Part shown: piece after piece, positions 25,796 to 35,177 of the stretch
Position numbering within the stretch: the first letter of the stretch is position 1
How the letters are laid out: every line of letters begins with the position of its first letter
Assembly: GCA_031385325.1 (NCBI GenBank)
Contig: JANNBJ010000013.1
Coordinates: 1 to 64,000, forward strand
Source: SYFY01 sp031385325
GTDB taxonomy: Bacteria > Pseudomonadota > Gammaproteobacteria > Pseudomonadales > Azotimanducaceae
Reading direction: 5' to 3'
Length of the DNA stretch: 64,000 nt
Notes under the pieces: model-generated
Told to the model about the DNA's origin: nothing
The model's input: only the letters and a program-made list of their open reading frames with translations
Database searches by the model: none
Position numbers and translations under genes: made by a program

Positions 25796-26967
25796 GGCAA
25801 AGGCTTGAAATTACCGCCCAACACTTCGGTTGACCGGCCAGGCGCCATCCAGCCCTCGATTGCGGTGGCGTAAACGCGCCTGAAGTCTGTTGTTGGCACC
25901 AGATTGTCACCTGCATCCAGCTCGGTGAGACTGGGCAGATCGCCATAGTGGCCACCTCTTACCGGCCGGCCGACGATGAACATCGGTCCGGCGGCTCCAT
26001 GATCCGTGCCGAGGTTGGCGTTCTCCGGAACCCGCCGTCCAAACTCTGAAAATGCCAGCACCACCACACGATCCGCCTGCCCCTGCTCTTCGAGGTCACG
26101 AATGAATCCGGCAATCGCATCACTGGCATAGGTCAGCAACCGCTGGTGCAGGTCGGCCTGCTGGACATGGGTATCGAATGCATTGTTCCGGAATGCCACG
26201 TAGTAGAAACGTGCCGGCAGATCAGCAGCAATGCAGGCGGCCACCTTGTCCAGATCCATGGGCGCGATACCGTAGTCCGCAGAAGGGCGATAGTTGCTGC
26301 AGGCGGCGCGAATCAGCGCCGAGCCGTCGCGTGCACTCTTTGCCACTCCGAGCAGCCAGTCACGCGCTGGATTTCCCGTCGCCGTGTGCGGCGCATCAGC
26401 AAGCGCCTGCCGGGTGCCGGCAAAACCAAGCCGCTCAAACCGCATCGGATCATCGAAGACAACAGGACTGTGCACGCGGCTGGACACCGCGAGAGACTGC
26501 GCGGCATCGATGTTGATGATGGTGTTGGGCGCAGGTTCCGGCAGCATCGCATCGGCGAGGCGACCGATCCAGCCATACGGATTGCCACTGTTAGGGGCTG
26601 CGGTCTGCCAGTAGGCCATCGACGTAAAGTGGGAAAACGACGGGTTGTCGTATCCACAGCCATGGATGATGGCGAGCTGGCCGTCCTGCCACAGGCGATG
26701 CATGCCGGTCATGCCGGGATTCAAGCCAAAATGATCGTCGAGTTGCAGCAGCTGTTGCTGTCTGATGCCAAGGTTCGGTCGCTGCCGGTAATAGGCATCA
26801 TCACCAAAGGGTGCCACGCAGTTGAGCCCATCGTTGCCACCGGAGAGTTCAACCACCACGAGAATCCGCTCACGCGAAGGCATCGCGAAGGACGGCATGG
26901 CATAGCCTGCCGCCAGTGCGCCGCTCATCTGCAGGAAGGTTCGACGATCGAATGCACGTGATCTCAT
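25783..26967 (-). CDS. DUF1501 family Tat-exported protein
   Basis: 394 aa. The N-terminus has a twin-arginine motif (DRRTFLQ) before a hydrophobic stretch. The body has the DUF1501 hallmarks VVVELSGGNDGLN, DNPSFSHFTSM and FSEFGRRVPENANLGTDHG, related to sulfatase/phosphatase folds but of unknown chemistry. It is paired with the DUF1800 gene 33 bp upstream, as in many bacteria where the two occur together as exported partners of undefined role. AGGAG precedes ATG 26967. The last codons fall in the 15-bp tandem repeats. Confidence 0.88.
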   Translation of the reverse strand: MRSRAFDRRTFLQMSGALAAGYAMPSFAMPSRERILVVVELSGGNDGLNCVAPFGDDAYYRQRPNLGIRQQQLLQLDDHFGLNPGMTGMHRLWQDGQLAIIHGCGYDNPSFSHFTSMAYWQTAAPNSGNPYGWIGRLADAMLPEPAPNTIINIDAAQSLAVSSRVHSPVVFDDPMRFERLGFAGTRQALADAPHTATGNPARDWLLGVAKSARDGSALIRAACSNYRPSADYGIAPMDLDKVAACIAADLPARFYYVAFRNNAFDTHVQQADLHQRLLTYASDAIAGFIRDLEEQGQADRVVVLAFSEFGRRVPENANLGTDHGAAGPMFIVGRPVRGGHYGDLPSLTELDAGDNLVPTTDFRRVYATAIEGWMAPGRSTEVLGGNFKPLPVFG

Positions 26968-27000
26968 CCTCGCTCCTTGAACGTCCTGCGTTCCAAACGT

Positions 27001-28818
27001 TTATCCGAGCTGGTATTCAGGCAACGACAGCAATGCATGCAGCAACTGCCGCAAGGGCTCTTCCATGAAGGTCTCGGCCGCTTTCACATCGGTGGTGCCC
27101 AGTTCCGATTCGAGGAACTTCGCCAATCGAGTCAAGGTGTCCGCTTCCAGCGGAACGGCGAAGAATCGCATCGCCAGACTTTCTACGACCTCTCGGGGTG
27201 TTGCAGCACCAGAAGCCAGCACCATCGCAGTCAGATCAACCTGGGCAACGTTGCGCGGAATCGGTTGCACACGTTCCAGCGCCATCTGCCAGCCGCGAAA
27301 ACTGCCATAGCGGGTGTTGAAGTCTTCGTCACGATCCGCCAGTTGATTCGACGCCGCCATGTCCATGCCTCCAGACCCAACGCCCGCCGGTGTAGTCGCG
27401 CGGCTGATGTCCAAACCAGCCCGCAGCCGCTTCTGCACCTCGATGATCTCGGCGGAATAGCCGGGATAACGATCAGGCGGAACAAATGCGACATCCGGAA
27501 ACATCACATCCAGGACGAAATTGCCGCGTTCAAAGAGAAGGCCCGGCGTTACCCAGCTGCGCCCGCCTGACCAGCCGGCAACCGTTGGCGGGAACAGGAC
27601 ATTCTGTCCGAGCGCACTGGTCACGACGTTGAAGTCAGGCACACCGGGAACTGCCTTGAGGCCGAGCTTTCGATAGGTGCTGATCACCAGCTCAACGGGA
27701 CTGCGAATGTGGGTTCCAATGCTCTCCTGCGCGTAAAAATCCCGTGATCGGAAGATCACTTCCATGAACGGCGCCAGTTCGTAGTGAGACGATTTCAGAA
27801 CCCGCCCAAGTTCCGCCTGCAGTTGCGGATCCAGCGTGTCCCGCACGAAGAAGCGATACAGCCTGCCGGCTATGTGTTGCGCTGTGGCATCCTGTTCGAG
27901 GATGACATCGATGACAGCTTCGCCGGTGAGCGGGCCCGTTCGTCCGAGCACGGTCTTGCTGCCTGCATCGTGCGCTGCCTTGTTGAAGTGGTACTGGGTG
28001 CCGGTAAAGTTCCAGCCGGTGAAGGCTCGCGCCGCTTCGCGGATATCGGTCTCTGAATAGTGCCCAACGCCCATGGTGAAGAGTTCCATGATCTCGCGCG
28101 CGAAGTTCTCGTTGGGCGCACCCTTCACGTTCACGCCAGCATCAAGAAAGGCCAGCATCGCCGGGTCTTTCGCCACCGCCTGCAGCAGATCACCGAAATT
28201 GCCGAGCCCATGCCGCTGCAGCAGTTCGATCTGCTGGAGCATCTTGCGGTAGTCGCGCACCTTGTCCTCGCTGGTGGCGAAGTGCCCGTGCCAGAAGAGT
28301 GCCATCTTTTCTTCCAGCGGCCGGGGCGACACCAGCATGCGATTTGCCCACCAGTACGCGACCCGGCCAGTCTCCAGCCGACTGGCGCGCAGCCAGTAGA
28401 AAAACTGGTTGACGATGGCCTGGGTACGACGATTGCCACCAGGTTTCACCGTTATGCCAAGCGCCTGCCCGTCTTCTTTCGCGGCCTCAGTCACCGCGGG
28501 GCGGCTCGGTGGAAATGGATCCAGTCCGGCTTCGAACACACCGGAGTGATCAAACGGTGGGAGCACAGCGGCCGGCGCCCCTTCAAACCGGACCACATAC
28601 GCCACCGCCTGCTCGGGGGTCATCGAAGCGAGTTGGGCAATCTCTTCAGGTGTACCGCCAAAGCCAGCACGCTCCAGCAGATGCGCTGCACGGGCAGGTG
28701 ACCAATCAGCGTCATCGATAGGCGCCAGATCAAGAGCCCACTCTTGAGCCACGACGATCGGCGCCCACAACAGCACCGCGCCCAGTCCTGGCAACCACGG
28801 AACCAACCTGTTCTTCAT
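27001..28818 (-). CDS. DUF1800 family exported protein
   Basis: 605 aa from ATG 28818, which starts a signal peptide (MKNRLVPWLPGLGAVLLWAP, cut near VVAQ). The longer frame to 28968 would cover the previous gene's end. Hallmarks of DUF1800 are HLLERAGFGGTPEEI, a WHGHFATSEDKV segment, and NENFAREIMELFTMGVGHYSETDI followed by AARAFTGW. Function is unknown. It is conserved next to DUF1501 and is thought to act in the periplasm. Possible three-gene unit: split-barrel protein, DUF1800, DUF1501. Confidence 0.88.
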   Translation of the reverse strand: MKNRLVPWLPGLGAVLLWAPIVVAQEWALDLAPIDDADWSPARAAHLLERAGFGGTPEEIAQLASMTPEQAVAYVVRFEGAPAAVLPPFDHSGVFEAGLDPFPPSRPAVTEAAKEDGQALGITVKPGGNRRTQAIVNQFFYWLRASRLETGRVAYWWANRMLVSPRPLEEKMALFWHGHFATSEDKVRDYRKMLQQIELLQRHGLGNFGDLLQAVAKDPAMLAFLDAGVNVKGAPNENFAREIMELFTMGVGHYSETDIREAARAFTGWNFTGTQYHFNKAAHDAGSKTVLGRTGPLTGEAVIDVILEQDATAQHIAGRLYRFFVRDTLDPQLQAELGRVLKSSHYELAPFMEVIFRSRDFYAQESIGTHIRSPVELVISTYRKLGLKAVPGVPDFNVVTSALGQNVLFPPTVAGWSGGRSWVTPGLLFERGNFVLDVMFPDVAFVPPDRYPGYSAEIIEVQKRLRAGLDISRATTPAGVGSGGMDMAASNQLADRDEDFNTRYGSFRGWQMALERVQPIPRNVAQVDLTAMVLASGAATPREVVESLAMRFFAVPLEADTLTRLAKFLESELGTTDVKAAETFMEEPLRQLLHALLSLPEYQLG

Positions 28819-28846
28819 GGGCCGTGCCTCATCGTCAAGCGTGGTT

Positions 28847-29317
28847 TCAATCTTCGTGCGCCTGCCGCGCGGCCAGACGAAAGACATAGACTTCGGCGAC
28901 GTTCTCATTCCCTGGACGTCGACCATAACGGGTTTCGTACGCTGCACTGAAGTCGGCGAATTCCGCACTATCAGTAACCCGCAAGGCCGTCATCTCATAC
29001 AGCCGGTCACTGACCAGCAGACGTACGGAAGGATCCGCTTCGATATGCTCGACCCAGCGCGAGCGACTGTCACCACGATGAATGTAGATATACGGACCAA
29101 GCGGCACCGCCCAGATGTTCACCGAGTAAGGATCAGCCGGGTTGGTCTCGAATTGCACGATGTCCGGCACCTCAACGTCGGTCCAGTCCGCTGGCACATC
29201 AGTCGCTTTGCCTGCAAGTGCACCACCTGGCAGCATCATCGATGCAAAATAACCCCCGGCCACCACCACAAGCAGACCGAGCAGAATCCAGAAACGTTTC
29301 CACGTAAACACTCCCAT
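28847..29317 (-). CDS. Membrane-anchored split-barrel (PNPOx-like) protein
   Basis: 156 aa from ATG 29317, which has GGAGG seven bases upstream. One N-terminal transmembrane segment (residues about 7-27) is followed by a small beta-barrel-like domain (VNIWAVPLGPYIYIHRGD, WVEHIEADPSVRLLVSDRLYEMTALRV) like pyridoxamine-phosphate-oxidase or deazaflavin-dependent split-barrel proteins. Flavin or F420 binding is possible but unproven. It precedes DUF1800 by 28 bp on the same strand. A similar anchored protein is encoded at 36475-36921. Confidence 0.72.
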   Translation of the reverse strand: MGVFTWKRFWILLGLLVVVAGGYFASMMLPGGALAGKATDVPADWTDVEVPDIVQFETNPADPYSVNIWAVPLGPYIYIHRGDSRSRWVEHIEADPSVRLLVSDRLYEMTALRVTDSAEFADFSAAYETRYGRRPGNENVAEVYVFRLAARQAHED

Positions 29318-29386
29318 CACCAACCCTCCTGTCACCTTTTAGCCCTGCAATTCGCCAACACATTGGCTAACGGTTGCCTCGCACCA

Positions 29387-31807
29387 TCAGACGATGAGGC
29401 CATCCCCATACGCCAATGAGACTTCGTCTGCGTCCAGACCAATCACTTCCGTCAGCACCTCGTAGCTGTGTTCGCCAAGGCATGGCGCAGGGCTGCGCGG
29501 ACCACTGTCATACCCGGCGATTGCAAACTGATGCCCCGCATAAGGAATGTGCCCCATCTCCGGATGATCAAACCACCGATAGAAGCGTCGGTGTGCATAC
29601 TGCGGATCAGCAAGGAGCTCGCTGCTGCGCTGGACCACGCCGGCGGACACGCCCGCAGCCTGAAGGATGTCCATGACTTCGCGCGAGGTGCGTACGCTCG
29701 TCCACGCTGCAATGCCTTCGTCGAGTGCATCATGCGCCGACTGACGACCGGACACGGCGGCGAGAGCTTCGTCGTACAGCCAGTCCTCACGGCCGAGAGC
29801 GCCACACAGAGCGCGCCACTGCGATTCATCCTGTACTGCGATGGCACACCAGGTATCTTGAGCGCTGCACGGATAGATGCCTTCCGGGGCGGTCCAGCGC
29901 GCGCGATTGCCGTTGCGTCGTGCAGCAAATCCATTGACTTCCAGATCGAGTAGTTCTGGTGCAAGAAAGTGCAACGCCGTTTCGATCTGCGCAACATCCA
30001 GATAACAGCCCTCGCCAGTGCGACGACGATGATCGAGCGCCGCCGCCAACAGGATCGACACAAAACGCGGCGCGATGGTATCGGTATACGCCACCCAAGG
30101 GCCGGTCGGGTGTCGGTCAGCCCAGCCGGTGATTTCGTAGAAGCCGCCAATCGCCGCCGCGTGATAACCATAACCAGCCATGCGTGAAGCCGGTCCGGTC
30201 TGCCCCATGAGGCAGGTGCTGAGCATGATGATCCCGGGGTTCAGCTTCGACACCACGTCGTAACCGAGCCCCATGCGGGCAATCGCGCCGGGCGCAAAAC
30301 TCTCGATGAACACATCCGAATCGGTAATCAGCCGTTTGGCGATATCGATGGCGTGTTGTGACTTGAGATCCAGCGCGAGGCTGAGCTTCGAGGTGTTGAA
30401 GTCACCGAAGAACTGCGAGCGATTCCAGCCCGCTAGTCCATCCTTGTAAGGCCCATTCGCACGCAGCACGTCCGGCCGGTTCTCGGATTCAACCCGCACC
30501 ACGGTGGCGCCGTGGTCGGCCAGATACTTGGACGAGATCGGACCGACACCCACCCAGGCGAAGTCAGCCACCTTCACACCCGCGAATGGCAGCGGCTGGG
30601 CACCAGCATTCGCAGGAGTGAACTGCGCCGGCAACGGCTGCTTCAGCGCAGCGCGAATCTCGTCACCATGTTCGTCGAGCGCCGGCGCATCTCGGATCAC
30701 ACGGAGCGGACTTGTCAGTGTCTTCGCCCACAGCCCTGGGAAACGAACAGAAGCCATGCCTGCGGCGGGCTGGCGCAACCAGTACTGCCGTTCTTCGAGG
30801 TGGTCAAAGGCCAGCAATTCTTCAAGGGAATTGACCGGTGCCAGCGTGATGCGGCGTTCAAGCCCGAATTCAAACCAGTGCTGACGCGGGTGGCGCATGA
30901 ACAGGGTCCGCAGCATCCGGATGCTTTCCGAGAGGCAAAGCGGCCTCTGCTCCGGGTCCTGGATATTCTGGTCGTAAACAAGCCAGTCCACGTCCCGCAG
31001 CCACGGCTGCGCGATACCTGCTTCGATGAGCCGTTCAGTCATGGGCCGCATGACTTTGCTGTGCGGGATCGCAATCAGGTAACCATCGGCGACCGGGTGC
31101 AGGATCTCCAGGCGCGCCACGTCCGAGCCCCGCTCGAAATCAAATCCCTGAATCGCATGTGCATCCATCGCATTGAGCATGGTCCAGGTCATGCAGGCCT
31201 GTGCCGACACGTCGACAAACTGCGCGCCGCCACCTGCGCGCACACGCGCATGTGCAACCAGCGCACCTGCAACCGCTTCCGCACCCGCGTGGCGCCAGAC
31301 CTGCGGCACACTCAGCCGCACCGGTGCGCGGTCCGGCTGACCCTGCAGCGCAACCGGTCCGCCCAGCGCCGCAATCACCAGGTCCGATGCGTTGATATCC
31401 GCCCACGGGCCATCATCACCAAACGGCGTCAGCCGGGTGAAAACGATCTGCGGATTCAGTTCACGGGCGCGTTCAAACGTGATGCGATACCGGGCGAGCA
31501 GGCTAGGCCGGGCCGATTCAAAGATGAAGTCAGCGCGACGAATGAGTTCGGCAAGGGTTTCTCCATCGTGCGTGCTCTGCGGGTCAAGCACGATGGACCG
31601 TTTGTTGCGATTGAACGCAATAAACGACAGGCTGACTGGATCGGCCCCTTCAACAGGCGCGAACGGCGGCATCCGCCGCGCTGGGGTGCCCTCCGGCAAT
31701 TCCACACGGATCACATCAGCGCCCAGATCACCCATCAGCATGGGTCCAAGCTCCCCACGGTGATCCGTAAAATCCAGGACACGATATGGCGCGAGCATTC
31801 CCGCCAT
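29387..31807 (-). CDS. Two-domain family III CoA-transferase (CaiB/BaiF)
   Basis: 806 aa, about twice the usual length, because two CaiB-like domains are joined. The first runs about 1-380 (PYRVLDFTDHRGELGPMLMG, ADVIRVELPEG). The second starts near 395 (VKVADFAWVGVGPISSKYLA) and has SFAPGAIARMGLGYD and the tail GEHSYEVL. Family III transferases normally act as interlocked dimers; this fusion may fold as a pseudo-dimer. Start 31807 is preferred because GGGG lies nine bases upstream; the open frame to 31945 is shadow. CoA acceptor unknown. Confidence 0.88.
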   Translation of the reverse strand: MAGMLAPYRVLDFTDHRGELGPMLMGDLGADVIRVELPEGTPARRMPPFAPVEGADPVSLSFIAFNRNKRSIVLDPQSTHDGETLAELIRRADFIFESARPSLLARYRITFERARELNPQIVFTRLTPFGDDGPWADINASDLVIAALGGPVALQGQPDRAPVRLSVPQVWRHAGAEAVAGALVAHARVRAGGGAQFVDVSAQACMTWTMLNAMDAHAIQGFDFERGSDVARLEILHPVADGYLIAIPHSKVMRPMTERLIEAGIAQPWLRDVDWLVYDQNIQDPEQRPLCLSESIRMLRTLFMRHPRQHWFEFGLERRITLAPVNSLEELLAFDHLEERQYWLRQPAAGMASVRFPGLWAKTLTSPLRVIRDAPALDEHGDEIRAALKQPLPAQFTPANAGAQPLPFAGVKVADFAWVGVGPISSKYLADHGATVVRVESENRPDVLRANGPYKDGLAGWNRSQFFGDFNTSKLSLALDLKSQHAIDIAKRLITDSDVFIESFAPGAIARMGLGYDVVSKLNPGIIMLSTCLMGQTGPASRMAGYGYHAAAIGGFYEITGWADRHPTGPWVAYTDTIAPRFVSILLAAALDHRRRTGEGCYLDVAQIETALHFLAPELLDLEVNGFAARRNGNRARWTAPEGIYPCSAQDTWCAIAVQDESQWRALCGALGREDWLYDEALAAVSGRQSAHDALDEGIAAWTSVRTSREVMDILQAAGVSAGVVQRSSELLADPQYAHRRFYRWFDHPEMGHIPYAGHQFAIAGYDSGPRSPAPCLGEHSYEVLTEVIGLDADEVSLAYGDGLIV

Positions 31808-31956
31808 TTTTTCATTCCCCCTCGTCTGTGTGCTGCTGCCTGATGTGCCATCGGCAGCGATCCCCGGCACAGACTCTAGGCGAGCGTCGGATCGCGAACA
31901 AGCGGGAGGATTCTCGAAGCGATCCGGTTGCCGACAGGCGGCCAAGAACTTGAAGT

Positions 31957-31976
31957 CGAACTCGAAATCGAGTTCG
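31957..31976. other. Hairpin just downstream of tRNA-Arg
   Basis: CGAACTCGA and TCGAGTTCG are perfect 9-bp arms around AA, 16 bp past the 3' end of the tRNA in its direction of transcription. It may help 3' processing or termination; no T-run follows. Confidence 0.35.
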
Positions 31977-31991
31977 GCGAGAACGGAAAAG

Positions 31992-32068
31992 TGGCGCGCC
32001 CAAAGGGACTCGAACCCCTAACCCCCAGGTTCGAAGCCTGGTGCTCTATCCAATTGAGCTATGGGCGC
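31992..32068 (-). tRNA. tRNA-Arg (anticodon TCG)
   Basis: A complete 77-base cloverleaf on the minus strand: acceptor GCGCCCA pairing with TGGGCGC, discriminator G, and CCA encoded. The D-arm is GCTC...GAGC. The anticodon stem is CCAGG/CCTGG around loop CTTCGAA, giving anticodon TCG, which reads CGA arginine codons. The T-arm carries TTCGAGT. It lies alone between the CoA-transferase and the amidohydrolase. I saw no second copy of its 3' end nearby, so no attachment site is proposed. Confidence 0.96.
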
Positions 32069-32146
32069 TGTGATCATCGTTCCGGCGAGCAGTCTGCCTG
32101 TCTGCGCTTGACCAAGCAATGTCCCAAGCAATGTCTTCGGGGCCGA

Positions 32147-33844
32147 CTAACGAGCCCCGGCTCGGATGAATCGGCCTGGCAGAGCACCGGTGTGCTCGTT
32201 GTTCGTCAACAGAATCTCACCACCAACGATGGTGTGCATGATGCCGTCCGCGGTCTGTTTCAGCCGGCGTGCGCCAGCGGGCAGATCGTGTTTCATCTCT
32301 GGCATGCGCGCACCGACCGTATCGGGATCGAGCACCACGAGATCAGCGGCCATGCCCTCGCGCACGAGGCCACGATCATGCAGCCCCCAGAGTGTCGCCG
32401 TGTCATACGTGATCTGGCGAACTGCGGCTTCCAGTGTGAAAGCCTGCTTCTCGCGCACCCAGTAGCTGAGCAAATGGGTTTGCAGCGAACTGTCCATGAT
32501 CTGCGAAACGTGCGCACCCGAATCCGAGAACGTCACGACCGAGCGGGGATGTTTCATCATCTCGAGCACATCACTCTGGTTCTCGTTGGCAATGGGCTGC
32601 CGGAAGAACATGCGCATGTCCTTGGCCAGCGCCATGTCGATCATCAGTTCAACCGGGTGCACACCCCGCGCCCGCGCCTCTTCGGCCATGCTCGGCTTGT
32701 CGAACTGCATGTCGTCCATGGCGTAGATGTAGTCCCATTCCGGCGGTCGGGCTTCTGCCCCGACCACACGTGGACCGGTATAGGGTTTGGACGCCACTTC
32801 GACCAGGCGTTGGCGAATGGCCGGATCACGCAGTTGGACCTGCTGCTCGGCCAGCGGCAGCTTGCGGAACTCACTCCACACGTCCCAGTTATCGAATGGC
32901 GTATTGCCTTCGAATGAAAGCAGGGTAGACAGCGAACGGGAGTGAACCTGCGCGATCATCCGGCCACCGGCATCAGCAGTTTCATTGAGCAGATCGAAAT
33001 ACGGACGCCAGAAATCCGGCGCAACCTTGACGCTGAACATGCCCCAGGTCTGCGTCACTCCGGAGTTCACGGCCAGATTCTTCAGCCGGTCGAAATACTC
33101 GCGCTGACGCTCGGGATTACGGCCAGGTGCCTCGCCGGCAATCTCGAATACACCACGACCGGTTTCACCAACGGCCGTGACGATCCGGCTCACTTCGTCC
33201 CAGTCGGCAACACGACTGGCAACCGGTCGATCATCGGCGGTGGTGTGATTGAAAGTGCGTGACGTGGAAAATCCGATCGCGCCCTGTAGGACCGCATCCT
33301 TCGCTATCGATGCCATGCGGTCGACTTCGTGTGCGGTTGCTTGTTCACTGAATGCCCGCTCACCCATCACGTAGGTGCGCAGCGCCGAGTGGCCGATGTA
33401 ACCGGCATAGTTGATGCCTTTGGGAGTGCGGTCGACCGCATCCATGAACTCCGGGAAAGTCTCCCAGGACCACTTGATGCCTTCGAGCATGGCCGCGCGG
33501 GAGATATCTTCAGCGCGCTCCAGATTACGAAACACATAATCCGCCTCTTCTTTCTTGCAGGGTGCGAGTGTAAAGCCGCAGTTACCCATGACGACGCTGG
33601 TGACGCCGTGATAACAGGAACATTGCCCGATGGGATCCCAGAACACCTGGGCGTCCATGTGCGTATGGCCATCAACGAAGCCGGGCGTAACGACATGCCC
33701 GTCGGCATCGATCACCTGTTTTGCCTTGTCGTTCAGTCGACCGATACGAACGATCTTGCCGTCCTGTACAGCCACATCCGCCCGGTAACGCGCGCCACCG
33801 GAACCGTCCACCACCATACCGTTCTTGATCAGCAGGTCATACAT
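32147..33844 (-). CDS. D-aminoacylase-like amidohydrolase
   Basis: 565 aa metal-dependent hydrolase of the amidohydrolase superfamily, closest to N-acyl-D-amino-acid deacylases. It opens with a beta-sandwich (MYDLLIKNGMVVDGSGG) and has the metal motif GFVDGHTHMD, a GNCGFTLAPC loop, and FSDSGAHVSQI near the end. The likely reaction is hydrolysis of an amide or cyclic amide; the substrate is open. GAGAGGG precedes ATG 33844. The gene stands alone next to the divergently arranged asparaginase/hydrolase pair. Confidence 0.88.
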   Translation of the reverse strand: MYDLLIKNGMVVDGSGGARYRADVAVQDGKIVRIGRLNDKAKQVIDADGHVVTPGFVDGHTHMDAQVFWDPIGQCSCYHGVTSVVMGNCGFTLAPCKKEEADYVFRNLERAEDISRAAMLEGIKWSWETFPEFMDAVDRTPKGINYAGYIGHSALRTYVMGERAFSEQATAHEVDRMASIAKDAVLQGAIGFSTSRTFNHTTADDRPVASRVADWDEVSRIVTAVGETGRGVFEIAGEAPGRNPERQREYFDRLKNLAVNSGVTQTWGMFSVKVAPDFWRPYFDLLNETADAGGRMIAQVHSRSLSTLLSFEGNTPFDNWDVWSEFRKLPLAEQQVQLRDPAIRQRLVEVASKPYTGPRVVGAEARPPEWDYIYAMDDMQFDKPSMAEEARARGVHPVELMIDMALAKDMRMFFRQPIANENQSDVLEMMKHPRSVVTFSDSGAHVSQIMDSSLQTHLLSYWVREKQAFTLEAAVRQITYDTATLWGLHDRGLVREGMAADLVVLDPDTVGARMPEMKHDLPAGARRLKQTADGIMHTIVGGEILLTNNEHTGALPGRFIRAGAR

Positions 33845-33882
33845 GGTTGCCCTCTCCCCAAAAGATCAGCGATGGCCCGACT

Positions 33883-34380
33883 TTAACACCGAATGAAGCG
33901 ATTGTTCTCGCGGTCCTTGCGTACCTTGCCGGCCTCGAAGATCTGGCCATTCATGACAATGTAGACGCCGGGCTGGCGGGACTGGACGGCCGCAAAGGCC
34001 ATACCCACATTAAAAGTGGCATCGGATTGAGCGAATCGGGCGGGTGCCAACGCTCCGGTCAGGACAATGACCTTGCCCGCACAGCCGGGATTGACCATCA
34101 GGACTTCAGCGGTCTCTGTCATGGTGTCCGTGCCATGCGTGATCACCACCGCCTGTTCTTCGGCGCCACCTGCACAGCCGGCGATCGCTGCCCGATCGGG
34201 TTCAGTGAGGTCCAGGCTGTCCTTGCGCAGCAGCTCGATGACACGATAGGACGCGTCGACATGCGCTTCCTTGAGCAGTTCACCGACCATGGAAGCGCCA
34301 ACTTCGAAATTCGAGAGCGCATCAAAATAGACCTTGTCGATGGTGCCACCGGTGGTCACCACGAGGATTCGGTTTGTCAT
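33883..34380 (-). CDS. One-domain asparaginase-like protein
   Basis: 165 aa, about half a normal L-asparaginase, and covering only its N-terminal domain. Both catalytic threonine regions are present: TTGGTID (9-15) and THGTDTM (81-87). The C-terminal domain of classical asparaginases is absent and the frame ends normally (DRENNRFIRC), so this looks like the known short, single-domain asparaginase-like family and not a truncation. ATG 34380 is used; the frame extended to 34692 would lie over the divergent hydrolase. Only 14 bp separate its start codon from that of the divergent gene. Confidence 0.82.
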   Translation of the reverse strand: MTNRILVVTTGGTIDKVYFDALSNFEVGASMVGELLKEAHVDASYRVIELLRKDSLDLTEPDRAAIAGCAGGAEEQAVVITHGTDTMTETAEVLMVNPGCAGKVIVLTGALAPARFAQSDATFNVGMAFAAVQSRQPGVYIVMNGQIFEAGKVRKDRENNRFIRC

Positions 34381-34394
34381 GTTAGGATTCTGCG

Positions 34395-35177
34395 GTGCAT
34401 AAACTTTATTGGGAAGCCCATCCCGGCAACGGGCCTTGTCTACTGCTGGTGCACGGCTTCCTGATGAGCCGGGCACAGTGGCTGCTGAATCTCGAATCGC
34501 TGGCCGCGGTGTGTCGGCCTGTTGTGGTCGAACTCTGGGGTCACGGTCGCTCCCCTTCTCCGGCAGATCAAGCAGCCTATGCCCCCGATGCACTGATCGC
34601 GCAGTTCGATCACATCCGTCGCGAACTGGGTGCAGCGCAATGGCTGTTGTGCGGCTACTCGCTTGGGGCCGGGCTGACCCTGCGGTATGCACTGGATCGA
34701 CCGGAACAGACGATGGCTCACGTCTTTACCAATTCAACCTCTGCGCTGGCTGATCTGGCACAGCAGGCCACCTGGCAGGAACAAGGGCTCGCCAGTCGGG
34801 ACCGGTTCATTGCCGAAGGTATTCCGGCCATTGATCGAATCGCCGTGCATCCGCGTCATGCCAAACATCTGCCGGAGCGCGTGAAGACACCACTGCTCAG
34901 TGACGCGGCGCAGCACACACCACTGGGCATCGCCAACGTCATGGCCTACACCACGCCACACATCAGCGTGCGCCAGCGCATCCATCTGAATACCCGTCCT
35001 GCATTGTTGATTCAGGGCAAGCGCGAAACCCGTTTCAATCCGTTTGCAGAACACGCGCTGGCTCATATGACCTGTCTTGACAGCGTCGAACTGAACACCG
35101 GCCACGGCGTGAACATGGAAGATGCGAACGGCTTCAACCAGGCGTTGATCACTTTCATCCGGCAGCACACGGCTTGA
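34395..35177 (+). CDS. Alpha/beta-fold hydrolase
   Basis: 260 aa with the fold's elements in order: oxyanion region LLLVHGFLMSRAQW, nucleophile elbow GYSLGAG, and a final histidine in NTGHGVNME. It probably hydrolyses an ester or thioester. It starts at GTG, 14 bp from the divergent asparaginase start, and its TGA overlaps the TTG of the acyltransferase gene. It heads a coupled three-gene unit with the acyltransferase and the MAPEG protein. Confidence 0.85.
   Translation: MHKLYWEAHPGNGPCLLLVHGFLMSRAQWLLNLESLAAVCRPVVVELWGHGRSPSPADQAAYAPDALIAQFDHIRRELGAAQWLLCGYSLGAGLTLRYALDRPEQTMAHVFTNSTSALADLAQQATWQEQGLASRDRFIAEGIPAIDRIAVHPRHAKHLPERVKTPLLSDAAQHTPLGIANVMAYTTPHISVRQRIHLNTRPALLIQGKRETRFNPFAEHALAHMTCLDSVELNTGHGVNMEDANGFNQALITFIRQHTA

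Noticed and set aside
30512..31843. 443-codon open frame on the plus strand
   Set aside because: It is antisense to the two-domain CoA-transferase and has composition typical of a shadow frame.
31992..32068. tRNA as an attachment site for an integrated element
   Set aside because: No second copy of its 3' end and no integrase gene are visible in the window.
31928..32917. Plus-strand open frame across the tRNA
   Set aside because: It runs through tRNA-Arg and antisense to the amidohydrolase; no protein-like features.
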